This document shows positions 1 to 9,585 of a DNA stretch of 64,000 nt, piece after piece. The translations under genes were made by a program, and so were the position numbers. The notes under the pieces are model-generated. The model saw nothing but the letters and a program-made list of their open reading frames with translations. It ran no database searches and was not told where the DNA came from. The stretch comes from CAWCJL01 sp963795775 (lineage in GTDB: Bacteria > Acidobacteriota > Terriglobia > Terriglobales > Acidobacteriaceae). Position 1 is the first letter of the stretch. The number at the start of each line of letters is the position of its first letter. The stretch spans positions 1 through 64,000 of the forward strand of contig CAWCJL010000002.1 of the NCBI GenBank assembly GCA_963795775.1, read 5' to 3'.

Positions 1-53
1 AACACTGGAACCTTCGCCAGCGAACTCCTAAGATGACCAGACCGGAGTTCCCT

Positions 54-2222
54 ATGCATCGTCTCCTGATCGCTTGCGTGCTGCTCGGCGGCTTCACTCT
101 GGTTCCCAATCTGTCGGCCCAGACTGCCTGGTCCTTGCAAACGGGGCAGACCATCCTCCGCTTTCGCGCGCATGCCCATGCTCCTCAACTTCTTAGTCTG
201 CAGGCGCCCGGCCAACCCGCATGGGAGAACGAGGCGAGCGAAGAACTGATTCGCGCAGCCCAGGTAGACGGTCATTCTGTGCCGCTCGATTGGCAGCTCG
301 ATGCACCCACGATATCTGCCGATGCCACCCATCTCTCCCTCGTCTACGTCACAACCTCACCTCATTTGCGGCTTACCTGGGAGTGGCAGGTCCCGGCTTC
401 GATCGGTCCCATTGAGCATCGCATCCACATCGAGAATCTCGACTCGCGGGAGATATGGATCCCATTGCAGGCCAGCTTTCGATTCGATTGGCGGGTGCAG
501 CCGTCTGCTTCCCTCGAGCACACCTACATCGACAAGGGTGCGGGCAAACCATCCCCCATCGGCACACACCAGATCCCTGTTCCGGTCGGATATCACTGGG
601 AGGGCACATCGAGCACCTACGCCAGGGACGAGGGGCCGCGGGAGATCATCCCTTGGTTCATGCTGCAGCGCCACAACGCTCCGCAGGACGGCTGGTACGT
701 CGGGGTAGAGTTCAGCGGCCGCACGAGTCTCACTCTGGAGCGCACCCGGAACTCGATCCACGGTGTCGTGGGACTGAACCCGAGTCCCGCGCCCTTCCTC
801 ACCCGTTTGCCGCCGCATGGGATTTTCGACACGCCGCCCGTTTTTCTCGGAGCATTCACCGGCGGGCCCGACAATCTGGGCAACGTGCTCCGTCCCTGGG
901 TCAGGCAGGTGCTGACCCATCGCAACACCTGGAACAATCCGCACTATCCCTTGCTCGTGAACAATAGCTGGGGCAGCGGTATGCAGGTGGACGAGGCACT
1001 TGCCAGGCGCATGATCCAGGATTCCGCCGAGCTCGGTATGGAAATGTTTCACCTGGACGCTGGATGGTTTCGCGGCGTTGGGGACTGGTATCCCGATCCC
1101 AAAAAGTTCCCGCACGGGCTCGCGCCCCTGGCCGATGCGGCGCACCAGCACGGTCTGAAATTCGGCATCTGGGTGAATTGGGCTCAGGCGGGCATCGACA
1201 AGGATCCCGGCGCCCTGGACGTGCACGATGCCCCCGCGAAGGATTGGCTCGTTGCCGATGTACCTCCCGGCTGGGCGCCAGATGCATTCGTAGGCCGCAC
1301 CACAGACCTCGGCGTGCCTGCCGCGAACGAGCACGCAAAAAGCGAGCTTCAGCGCATGATCAGCAGCTACAAGCTGGACATGCTGGAGCACGATGGCTAC
1401 CTTGTCGCTCAGGCCTGTAGTCGTGCCGATCATCCGCACGCCCCTCCACCCCCGTCCTATCAGTCCGTCGTGAAGGGCAGCGGTATCGCCTTGCCGCTGG
1501 CTGCGAACTCCACCGACGTGAGCTATCACGCCGTGCGCGCTTATTACGAGACCTATGCGCAATTGCGGAGCGAACACCCGGAGTTGTTGTTCGAGATATG
1601 TAACGACGGCGGCCGCATGGTGGATTTCGGAAGCGCCAGCCACGGAGACTATTTCTCTATCACGGACAGCTATGATCCGCTCTCTAACCGGCGTGCGTTC
1701 TACGACGCGAGCCACCTTCTGCCCGCCGCCATGCTGGAGGACTATGTCGAGAAGTGGCCTGTGCCGACTCTCGCCAATTTTCGTTACATGCTGCGCAGCG
1801 GCATGATGGGCTGGCTCACCATCATGCAGGACACCAATGCCTGGACTGCAGAACAGCACGCAGCGGCAAAGGAGGAATTCGCCCTGTACAAGAACGAACT
1901 CCGTCCTTTGATCCGCGACGCTGACCTTTACCACATCTCGGAAAGACCAGACGGCATACGCTGGGACGGCATCGAGTACTTCGATGCGAGAGCGGAACGC
2001 GGTGTCGTGTACGCGTTTCGGGGGACCTCAGCGGAGTCACAGCATGCGTTTCTGTTGAAGGGCCTGCATCCCGACCGGCAGTACCGGTTGCGTTTCCGCG
2101 ATCACACCGCTCCGGACAGGACCGTAAGCGGGCAGGAGCTGCTAGAGAAGGGCCTCCCCGTTGCTCTTGCAGCGCCGAACAGCTCAGAGCTGATCTTCCT
2201 GGAGCGAGCACGCAGTAGTTGA
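54..2222 (+). CDS. secreted GH36-like alpha-galactosidase
   Basis: Predicted secreted glycoside hydrolase of clan GH-D (GH36-like), probably releasing galactose from alpha-galactosides in the periplasm. The ATG at 54 follows GGAG by 6 bases and opens directly on a signal peptide (MHRLLIACVLLGGF, cleavage near LSA-QT); an ATG at 33 is in frame but has no ribosome site. An N-terminal beta-sandwich covers roughly residues 25-290. The barrel then shows HLDAGWF (residues 333-339, matching the usual DDGWF), GDWYPDPKKFPHGL, and a KLD motif whose Asp442 aligns with the family nucleophile (KWD). Asp538 in SITDSYDP lies where the acid/base Asp sits, after NDGGRMVDFG. Length 722 aa is normal for GH36. 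It lies upstream of a TPR protein, a TonB-dependent receptor and a second glycosidase, suggesting an oligosaccharide uptake and breakdown locus. Substrate is inferred from family only. Confidence 0.8.
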   Translation: MHRLLIACVLLGGFTLVPNLSAQTAWSLQTGQTILRFRAHAHAPQLLSLQAPGQPAWENEASEELIRAAQVDGHSVPLDWQLDAPTISADATHLSLVYVTTSPHLRLTWEWQVPASIGPIEHRIHIENLDSREIWIPLQASFRFDWRVQPSASLEHTYIDKGAGKPSPIGTHQIPVPVGYHWEGTSSTYARDEGPREIIPWFMLQRHNAPQDGWYVGVEFSGRTSLTLERTRNSIHGVVGLNPSPAPFLTRLPPHGIFDTPPVFLGAFTGGPDNLGNVLRPWVRQVLTHRNTWNNPHYPLLVNNSWGSGMQVDEALARRMIQDSAELGMEMFHLDAGWFRGVGDWYPDPKKFPHGLAPLADAAHQHGLKFGIWVNWAQAGIDKDPGALDVHDAPAKDWLVADVPPGWAPDAFVGRTTDLGVPAANEHAKSELQRMISSYKLDMLEHDGYLVAQACSRADHPHAPPPPSYQSVVKGSGIALPLAANSTDVSYHAVRAYYETYAQLRSEHPELLFEICNDGGRMVDFGSASHGDYFSITDSYDPLSNRRAFYDASHLLPAAMLEDYVEKWPVPTLANFRYMLRSGMMGWLTIMQDTNAWTAEQHAAAKEEFALYKNELRPLIRDADLYHISERPDGIRWDGIEYFDARAERGVVYAFRGTSAESQHAFLLKGLHPDRQYRLRFRDHTAPDRTVSGQELLEKGLPVALAAPNSSELIFLERARSS

Positions 2223-2272
2223 ATCCTCGAAACCCTGACATCCCCGCGCCCGTTCAAGATTAGAATTGCTCG

Positions 2273-3313
2273 ATGGCGCGGATCTGGTCATTCTGCTTGC
2301 TTTGGCTTGTGCTATGCCTGCCAGGTCTGGGCAGCCAGAGCCCGCCGGTTGCGGCGCCTCAGCCGGCGCCATCGCGCCTCGATCAGGCGAAGCAGTACAT
2401 CAGCCAGGGAAAGCTCCAGGACGCGCTCACATTGTTGAAGAGCCTCGCGATCTCCGCGCCCGGAACTCCCGATCTCTTCCACCAACTCGGTCTCGCATAT
2501 TACAAGTCCGGCGACATGGCTCATGCAGACGAGGCCTTCGCGCGGGCCATCAAGCAGAACCCGGACGACCGCGAATCGATCCAGTTGCGCGGGCTGGCTC
2601 TCTACCGCCTCGGGCATCCAGCCGAGGCCATTCCGCTGCTGGAAAAGGTTCGCACCTGGCTGCCCGCTACAGGTTCGGACGTCAGTTACGTACTGGGCCT
2701 GTGCTACGTGGATGCGGCTCGCTACGACGACGCCCGGCGCTCTTTTGCCGCCCAATACGGTATTGACCCGGAGAGTGCTGGCGCGTATCTCATCGCCGGC
2801 AATCTGCTGTTGCGCGCCCACTTGACTCCTCCCGCCGAGGCGGCCGGTCACAAGGCGGAGCAGCTCGCACCGCATCTCCCTCTCGTTCATCTGCTCCTGG
2901 GTGAAATTGCCCTCTCCCGCGGCGACACAGCGCGGGCCGTACAGGAATTTACTGCGGAACGTGACGTTAACCCCGGAGAAGCGCGCGTCTATGACCGGCT
3001 CGGAGACGCGTACTACCGCCAGGAGCTCTACGATCAGGCGCGCTCCGCGCTCAACCAGGCCATCATTCTCGACCCGCTGAGCACAGGGCCCTACCTCCAG
3101 CTCGGCCGTCTCAGCCTGCATCAGAAAGATCCCGCGCTGGCCTTGATGTACCTGCGCAGAGCAGAGAAGATGGATCCCGGCAACTACATGACGCATGCTC
3201 TGCTGGGCCAGGCCCTGCGCGCGCTCGGCCAAACGGAAGAGGCCGGACGCGAAAGCAGAGTGGCTGAATCTCTTCAGGATGCCGCTCAGCCCAAGCTCGA
3301 AAACGTGCACTGA
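2273..3313 (+). CDS. secreted TPR-repeat protein
   Basis: A 346-residue protein with an N-terminal signal segment (MARIWSFCLLWLVLCLPGLGS) followed by about eight tetratricopeptide repeats. Typical TPR spacing and residues are visible, for example PDLFHQLGLAYYKSGDMAHA, VYDRLGDAYYRQELYDQA and PYLQLGRLSLHQKDPALA. TPR arrays are protein-binding scaffolds, so no enzyme activity is expected. It starts 50 bases after the alpha-galactosidase and precedes the TonB-dependent receptor, so it may act in the same envelope system, but the partner cannot be told from sequence. A free-standing secreted TPR protein next to an Oar-type receptor is a common acidobacterial arrangement, as far as I know. Confidence 0.8.
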   Translation: MARIWSFCLLWLVLCLPGLGSQSPPVAAPQPAPSRLDQAKQYISQGKLQDALTLLKSLAISAPGTPDLFHQLGLAYYKSGDMAHADEAFARAIKQNPDDRESIQLRGLALYRLGHPAEAIPLLEKVRTWLPATGSDVSYVLGLCYVDAARYDDARRSFAAQYGIDPESAGAYLIAGNLLLRAHLTPPAEAAGHKAEQLAPHLPLVHLLLGEIALSRGDTARAVQEFTAERDVNPGEARVYDRLGDAYYRQELYDQARSALNQAIILDPLSTGPYLQLGRLSLHQKDPALALMYLRRAEKMDPGNYMTHALLGQALRALGQTEEAGRESRVAESLQDAAQPKLENVH

Positions 3314-3376
3314 TCTATCGCGGTTCCCAGGCAGAGATCGACCCCCATGCAAGGAGTCGTCTTGGCGGGCAAACCA

Positions 3377-3405
3377 TTGACATGTTCCTCCCCCTTGGCT
3401 ACTGT
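3377..3405 (+). promoter_or_regulatory. candidate sigma-70 promoter for the TonB receptor
   Basis: A perfect TTGACA (3377-3382) is followed after 17 bases by TACTGT (3400-3405), a weak -10 match. It lies in the 264-base gap between the TPR gene and the receptor, about 170 bases upstream of the receptor start. I see nothing else recognisable in that gap. Pattern match only. Confidence 0.35.
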
Positions 3406-3577
3406 TAGGCGCTGGTCGAAAGCTCTTGCCGATCGTTCCGAAAACATCGGCAATCGCCATGTAGACCCTTTCTTGCGGACCTGTTTCTGGCCTTGCTTGT
3501 GGACGGTCCGTACCGTACGTTGACATGGAAGTGGATGGCCCCGCCAGGCGGGTCTCAGCAAATCCAGGGAGTGTCAC

Positions 3578-6500
3578 ATGCTTCGGCCTTCAAGTAACAC
3601 CTGCCAGTTTCAAATTCAGCGCAAACGTATCCATTCCCTACTGCTCCTTGCCGTTCTCTTCTGCTGGATCGCCCTTTGTGCGACTTCGCAGCCGGCCATG
3701 GCGCAGGCTGTCTACGGGTCCATCTTCGGCACAGTCACAGATCCCAGCGGCGCGGTCGTGCCAAACGTCACCGTGACTGTCCTCGATGTGACGAAAGGGA
3801 CTACGACAACCGCGCAGACCAACGGCAGCGGCCAATACTCCGTTCAGCACCTGATCCCCGACGTCTACACCGTTTCCGTCGAGGCCCCCGGCTTTCAAAA
3901 GGCGGAGGTCGCCAATGTGCGCCTCTATGCCGACACCTCGCCGAAAGTAGATCTCAAGCTCCAGGCGGCTTCTGCAACCAGCACGGTAACCGTGACCGGA
4001 GCCCCGCCCATTCTGCAAACCGAGCGTGCCGACGTTTCCACCATTCTGAACGAGCGCTCACTCGAGAACACACCGAATTTCAACCGCAACTTCACCGCCT
4101 TCGAGCTGCTCACGCCGGGCACTACCTACATCGGATGGAACGTCGGCGAGTCGAACAATCCCCAGCGCAGTCAGCAGATCGAGGTGAATGGGCAGCTTCC
4201 GTTTGCCACCGGGTATGAGCTGGACGGAACCGACAACCAGGACCCGATCATCGGCGTTGCCGTGATCAACCCGGACCTCGATGCCGTCTCCGAGATGAAA
4301 GTGACATCGCAGAACTACGACGCGGAGTTCGGCAAGGCGGTCGCCGGCCTGGTAACTGCGCAAACCCGATCCGGCAGCAACAGCTTCCACGGCTCGGCTT
4401 TTGAGTTCCGCCGCTCGGACGCGCAGCAGGCGCGCGATCCATTTGCCGAAGCCACGCGCGATCCTCTTACGAACCGCTTTATCGCGCCCAACCTCCACAA
4501 CCAGTTCGGCGGCTCGATTGGCGGCCCGATCAAGAAGGACAAAATCTTCTTCTTCGGCGATTACCAGGGCCTTCGCGAAAAGACTGGCAGCGCAACCCTG
4601 ACCACGGTGCCCACAGCTCTCGCACTTTCCACCTGCACCTCAGGCGGTCCGTGCAATTTGAGCGACTATCTGCAGAACGGGCAGGGTCAGGTTTACGACC
4701 CCGCCACCGACCCCACCTCCGTCGCCGGGCGGCTTCCGTTTCCCGGCAATATCATTCCGGCAGGCCGGCTCAGTGCTCCATCGGTGAATTTCTTTAAGCT
4801 CCTGCCGCAACCGAACGTGGCCGGCGCAGGCATTGTGAACAACTATTCGGCCTCCGGCTCGGGCATCTTCAATACCGACCAGTTTGATGTCCGCGGCGAC
4901 GTCCAGACCTCGCAAAGGCTGCACATGTTCGGTCGTTACACCCGCTTCTCCTCCGATCTCTCCGGGCCGGCTTACTTCGGCGCAGCAGGTGGAGCCGGCT
5001 TCGGGAGCGGCGGCTTCGCTGGCACCGATACGGCCCTTGACCAAAGCGTCGCGGCCGGCGGCGACTATGTCGTCTCGCCCAAGTGGCTCACCGATTTCCG
5101 CTTCGGCTGGTTTCGCGTGTACGTGAACCTCGAAGGCCCGAACAGCAATCAGGCTCTTGGAAATCAACTCGGCATTCCCAACGCCAATGTCGGCGATCTA
5201 TCCCTGAACGGCGGGCTGCCGCAGTTCAATATCGATATCCCCAGTAACGGCAGCAATGGCAGCAGCAACATCCAATACGGCACCTCGGCCAATCAGTTCC
5301 TGCAGAACTCGAGTCAGTTCCAGTTGGTCAATAACTGGACCCATGCTGTGGGCAATCACAACATTCGCTTCGGCGGTGACGTCCGCTACGCGCTGAACCA
5401 CATCATCGGACTCGACAACAACAACCTGCGCTCCGGCAACTACCACTTCGCCGAGACGGGGACCGCCGGCCCAGCCGCCAACTCCGCGGGCGTCGGCTTT
5501 GCGACCTTCCTGCTCGGCGATGTGTCGAGCTTCCAACGCACGCAGACGCAGAACCTCAACGCGCAGGAACGGCAAAAGCGCATGTTCTTCTACGGTCAGG
5601 ACCAATGGCGCGTCACGCAGAACCTCACCGTCAACTATGGGCTGCGCTGGGAGGTTTACTTTCCGGAAACTGTCTCCGGCAAAGGACAGGGCGGCCTGCT
5701 TGATCTGAACACGGGCGATATCCGCATCGCCGGTTATGGCCCGTGGGGCACCAATCTGAACGTGGCCAAGAGTTGGGACACGCTCGCCCCGCGCCTCGGC
5801 ATCGCCTACCAGGCCAACCCAAATACCGTGTTCCGCGCCGGCTATGGACGCGTCTACGGCATGGGGTGGTCAGGCGATATCTTTGGCGAGGTCCTTACCT
5901 TCTCCTATCCCACACAGGTTTCGCAAAACCTCAACCCGGTCACGAATGCCGCGGCCGTATTCAATCTCGCACAGGGTCCTCCGGGATTCACCTTCGCTCC
6001 CATTCCGGCAAATGGCCTGTTCCCGTTACCCAATGGCGTGAGCGTGCCCACGCGTCCCACGCGCATGCGCATCCCCACGCTGGATGCATGGAACTTCGCC
6101 ATGCAGCAGCAGATCTCTTCCACCATGGCGCTGGAGATCGCCTATGTGGCCAGCCACGGTACGCATAACATGTTCGACTCCTCCAACCAGGCCAGCCCGA
6201 ACCAGCCAACCCTGAACGGCTTCAACCAGATCAATCCCAGAACCGGAGTCCAGTACACGCAAAGCGAACGCCGTCCCTACTTCGACGGTACGGCTCAGCA
6301 GGAACTGGGTGTGAACTATGGCGCGCCCTTCGGCTGGGAGCAGGACCTGCGCTACAACGCAAACCTGGCCACCAGCAGCTACCAGGCCCTGCAGGTCAAG
6401 CTCGACAAACGCTTCAGCAGTGGGCTTCAGTTCCTGTCTCACTACACGTGGTCGAAGGCCCTGGCGCATGAGTCGGACTACTTTTTTAACGACGCACGCG

Positions 6501-7156
6501 CCGACTACGGCAACAGCTATTACAACCGCCGCCACGTCTTCGTGTTTACCGGAAACTATGATCTGCCGTTCGGTCGCAATCGCGCCTTTGCTGCGGGTGC
6601 TCCCGGCTGGCTCAATCAGATCATCGGCGGCTTTGCCATAAACGGCGCGCTTACCCTGCAGAGCGGCCTGCCCTTTACGCCCACCTACGCCAACTGCTCG
6701 CAGGACGAAGACATCGACGGTGTCGGCGGCTCCCTCTGCCGTCCGCACAAGACCGGCGCTTCGCCGCAGATCCACACCGGCTCTTACGACCCGATCGCGC
6801 GCAAGGTGCAGTATTTCCCCACGGCACCGGGTGCACCCCTTCTCAACGGCCAGATCTTCGGAGCTTTCCAGCGGCCCCAGGTAGGCGTCTTCGGCAACTA
6901 CGGTCGCGACTCGCTCTGGGGTCCGGGATACTTCAACACCGACTTCTCCGTGGCCAAAAGCTTCCACCTCACCGAGGCGCTGCAGATGCAGCTTCGGGCG
7001 GAGGCCTTCAACGTCTTCAATCACGTGAACCTGGGCCAGCCGGACGGCTGTGTAGATTGCCAGGACGGGAATGCCGGCACCATCAGCGGCATCGTCGCCT
7101 CGCAGGACGGTACCTCCATGCGGCGCCTCCAATTCGCCGCCCGGTTCCAGTTCTGA
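3578..7156 (+). CDS. TonB-dependent receptor, Oar-like with carboxypeptidase-regulatory-like domain
   Basis: Large outer-membrane transporter of 1192 residues. A hydrophobic signal segment ends near AMA-QAVYG (cleavage around residue 42). A carboxypeptidase-regulatory-like beta-sandwich follows (roughly 45-130: GSIFGTVTDPSGAVVPNVTV and GQYSVQHLIPDVYTVSVEAPGF). A plug region (about 140-270) contains ILNERSLENTP and GYELDGTDNQDP. The rest is beta-barrel with alternating aromatic strands, ending in a C-terminal Phe (LQFAARFQF), as outer-membrane proteins do. Such Oar-like receptors are abundant in acidobacteria and are thought to import oligosaccharides or other large substrates using energy from TonB; a TonB gene occurs at 52575. 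Neighbouring glycosidases suggest a sugar substrate, which is inference. The gene ends only 2 bases before the GTG of the next gene, implying cotranscription. Confidence 0.9.
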   Translation: MLRPSSNTCQFQIQRKRIHSLLLLAVLFCWIALCATSQPAMAQAVYGSIFGTVTDPSGAVVPNVTVTVLDVTKGTTTTAQTNGSGQYSVQHLIPDVYTVSVEAPGFQKAEVANVRLYADTSPKVDLKLQAASATSTVTVTGAPPILQTERADVSTILNERSLENTPNFNRNFTAFELLTPGTTYIGWNVGESNNPQRSQQIEVNGQLPFATGYELDGTDNQDPIIGVAVINPDLDAVSEMKVTSQNYDAEFGKAVAGLVTAQTRSGSNSFHGSAFEFRRSDAQQARDPFAEATRDPLTNRFIAPNLHNQFGGSIGGPIKKDKIFFFGDYQGLREKTGSATLTTVPTALALSTCTSGGPCNLSDYLQNGQGQVYDPATDPTSVAGRLPFPGNIIPAGRLSAPSVNFFKLLPQPNVAGAGIVNNYSASGSGIFNTDQFDVRGDVQTSQRLHMFGRYTRFSSDLSGPAYFGAAGGAGFGSGGFAGTDTALDQSVAAGGDYVVSPKWLTDFRFGWFRVYVNLEGPNSNQALGNQLGIPNANVGDLSLNGGLPQFNIDIPSNGSNGSSNIQYGTSANQFLQNSSQFQLVNNWTHAVGNHNIRFGGDVRYALNHIIGLDNNNLRSGNYHFAETGTAGPAANSAGVGFATFLLGDVSSFQRTQTQNLNAQERQKRMFFYGQDQWRVTQNLTVNYGLRWEVYFPETVSGKGQGGLLDLNTGDIRIAGYGPWGTNLNVAKSWDTLAPRLGIAYQANPNTVFRAGYGRVYGMGWSGDIFGEVLTFSYPTQVSQNLNPVTNAAAVFNLAQGPPGFTFAPIPANGLFPLPNGVSVPTRPTRMRIPTLDAWNFAMQQQISSTMALEIAYVASHGTHNMFDSSNQASPNQPTLNGFNQINPRTGVQYTQSERRPYFDGTAQQELGVNYGAPFGWEQDLRYNANLATSSYQALQVKLDKRFSSGLQFLSHYTWSKALAHESDYFFNDARADYGNSYYNRRHVFVFTGNYDLPFGRNRAFAAGAPGWLNQIIGGFAINGALTLQSGLPFTPTYANCSQDEDIDGVGGSLCRPHKTGASPQIHTGSYDPIARKVQYFPTAPGAPLLNGQIFGAFQRPQVGVFGNYGRDSLWGPGYFNTDFSVAKSFHLTEALQMQLRAEAFNVFNHVNLGQPDGCVDCQDGNAGTISGIVASQDGTSMRRLQFAARFQF

Positions 7157-7158
7157 CC

Positions 7159-9466
7159 GTGATTGCTTCCCACCATGGCGGCTCTTCGCGGGGCCGCCAT
7201 CTTCTTCCTGCCCTCGCATGTATCCTCGCCGGCTGCTTTTCATCCGTACCGGTATTCGCTCAGAGTTCCCTGGCCACTCTCGAGTGGAAGGTGCAGGAGA
7301 CCGGCCCCGGCCGCTTCCTGGGCGTTCCCGGGCAGCAGGCCTTCGTCGGCGGATACAGCACACCCGGACTCGAAGTCTGGGCCTATCCCCTTCAGGTGCT
7401 TCGCCATTATCGCGTCAGCTTCCGGTTGGAGGGACAAGCCACCAGCACCGACGGCGATGCGATCCTGCGCACCTTTGAGAACACGCCCACGGGCGAGACG
7501 CGCGTCTATGTGGGGCCGGACTTTGTCGTGCGCGAGCGCGTCTTTGTGCCCGACGACCAGCCCGCGGCTCTGATCCGTTACTCCGTCACAGCGAAAAAGC
7601 CCGTGCTCATTACGCTGCATTTCACGCCGTCGCTCAACCTGATGTGGCCGGCAGCAATTGGCGGCCAGGAGATACGCTGGCAGGCAGCGGATTCCGCTTA
7701 TCTGCTGCAGGAGCCGACACACCGGTTCCACGGCGCCATCTATGCTCCGCAGGCGATCGCTCACGATGAGATCCAGAACAACACACGCGGCAGCGAGTTT
7801 GACCGTGCTCTCGCCATCACCCTTCGCGCACAGCCCGGAAGCACCGCGCCCGTGGACGTCTCCATCGCCAGCGCGAGCACGCCCGAGGTAGATACGCTCG
7901 CGCTCGCGAAGCGGCTCGCTCGCGAATCGCAACAGTTCGAGGCTGAAGCCACCGCACGCTATGCCGGGCTGAATGTGATGGACATTGAGACGCCCGACGA
8001 ATCAGTCAATCACGCACTGCGCTGGGCCCAACTGGCTTTAGAGCAGGCCTGGGTCTGCAACCCGCAACTTGGCTGTGGCCTGGTCGCCGGCTATGGACCT
8101 TCCCGCGGAGCACGGCGGCCGCAGTATGACTGGTTCTTCGCCGGCGATGGCATGGTGGCCACAGATGCGCTTCTGCGCGAAGGCGCATACTCCCGCGCAC
8201 GTGACGAACTCGCTTTCATCCTGCGCTATCAGGACAAGCGCACCGGCATGATCTGGCATGAGCTCTCGCAGAGTGCCGGATTCCTCGACTGGACAGGGCA
8301 ATACCCCTACATGTTCGTGCATGTCGATGTCAGCTTTCAGTTTCTGAATGCGCTGCTTGGGTACGCGCAGGCCACCGGGGACACTGCCTTTGTGCGCGAT
8401 CACTGGGACGCGATTGCGGCCGCGTACGGCTATTGCCGCTCAACCATTGATACAAAATACGGACTGCCGCGCATCCCGGAAGGCAAGGAGGGCGGGGATG
8501 AACAGGACCCTCTCAGCGACGAGCTGACCCTCTCGGCCGACTGGGTAAAGGCGGCGGCTTCGTTCGCCGCGCTGGCTCAGATGACGGAGCACCCTGATCT
8601 TGCAGCAGAAGCGCAACAGGCAAGCGAGCGGGCGCAGCATTCCATCCGCCCGCGCTACTGGGATGAAGCGCGGCACGTTTGGATCAGTGGACATCTGCGT
8701 TCCGGTGCGCCGGTCGAAGGTCTCACCAGCAGTTCGCTCGCTCTGCTGCGTTTCGGACTGCTGAGCCCGGAGGAAGAGAAAACCGTGCTCGACCGAGCTT
8801 ACATCGCCCACTTACTTTGCCGCGTGGGGAGTCCGCAGCGTGCCCAGCGACGCGCCGGCCTATGACCCTGAATCCTATGCAAAAGGCAGCGTATGGGCCA
8901 CTGGCACCGCTGCGGCCGCGATGGCTCTGTGGAATGCAGGGCGCTCCGCTATGGCGTACACCGTCTGGAGTTCGCTTGTGCCCTGGTCGGCGCTTGACGC
9001 CCCGGGGCATATGCATGAAGTCCTTGCTGGCAATGCATTCGCGCCGGAGCGGGAATCCGTGCCGGAACAGACCTGGTCCTCCGCCGCATTCCTTTCGTCG
9101 GCGATCAGTGGTTTGCTCGGGATTGAGGTAGACGGCGTCAACCGGAGACTTCGCTTCGCCCCGCACCTGCCGGAAGATTGGAAGACGCTGGTCGTACGGC
9201 GAATCCAAGTCGCCGAATCGGAGATCAGTCTGAGCCTGAAGAGCGGGCCCGATTCCAATAAGCTAACGATAGAGAATCGCGGCCCCGCCATCGCCTTAAC
9301 CTTCGCGCCCAGCTTGGGAGCGGGCACGCACATTGTCCAGATTTCGGTGGACGGGCAGCCCAGACACTTGAGTTCGGCCGAGTCCTCTGCGAACCCGGAG
9401 ATCGCTGTCCCGTGTGAAGCGCACCACACCGTGCGGATCATGCTCCGTACTGCACGCCAAAGCTGA
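7159..9466 (+). pseudogene. glycogen-debranching-like glycoside hydrolase, frameshifted
   Basis: Two reading frames together encode one protein of about 767 residues. The GTG at 7159 begins 2 bases after the receptor stop and leads into a signal peptide (ALACILAGCFSSVPVFAQ, with either a lipobox-like LAGC or cleavage at VFA-QS). Frame 1 carries an N-terminal beta-sandwich and most of an (alpha/alpha) toroid (PQYDWFFAGDGMVATDALLREG, GMIWHELSQSAGFLDWTGQY), resembling amylo-alpha-1,6-glucosidase/GH63-type enzymes. The frame breaks at 8810-8817, where ACTTACTT is a tandem copy of ACTT. Dropping one copy restores AHFAAWGVRSVPSDAPAYD and then PESYAKGSVWATG, a motif typical of the end of this fold. 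Unrepaired, translation ends at 8865, losing the last part of the toroid. The 3' part (to 9466) reads cleanly. Either a recent loss-of-function change or a sequence error. Confidence 0.75.
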
Positions 9467-9520
9467 GGGAGCTCAACTCCCGCCTCGTTCTGAGCCGGCA
9501 GGCGTAGAAATTCAACTCGC

Positions 9521-9549
9521 GAAAATGCCCCGCATCGCGTGCGGGGCAT
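9521..9549 (-). terminator. rho-independent terminator after the DUF892 gene
   Basis: Perfect 10-bp stem ATGCCCCGCA / TGCGGGGCAT (9525-9534 and 9540-9549) with a 5-base loop. On the minus strand it is followed by TTTTC. It sits between two converging genes and may also stop reading from the plus strand. Confidence 0.75.
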
Positions 9550-9585
9550 CTCTCACCATCCTGCGCTTTCCAGATGCGGTGTCAG

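Noticed and set aside
357..1934. Long minus-strand open frame opposite the alpha-galactosidase
   Set aside because: Shadow of a strongly supported gene; no family motifs or ribosome site.
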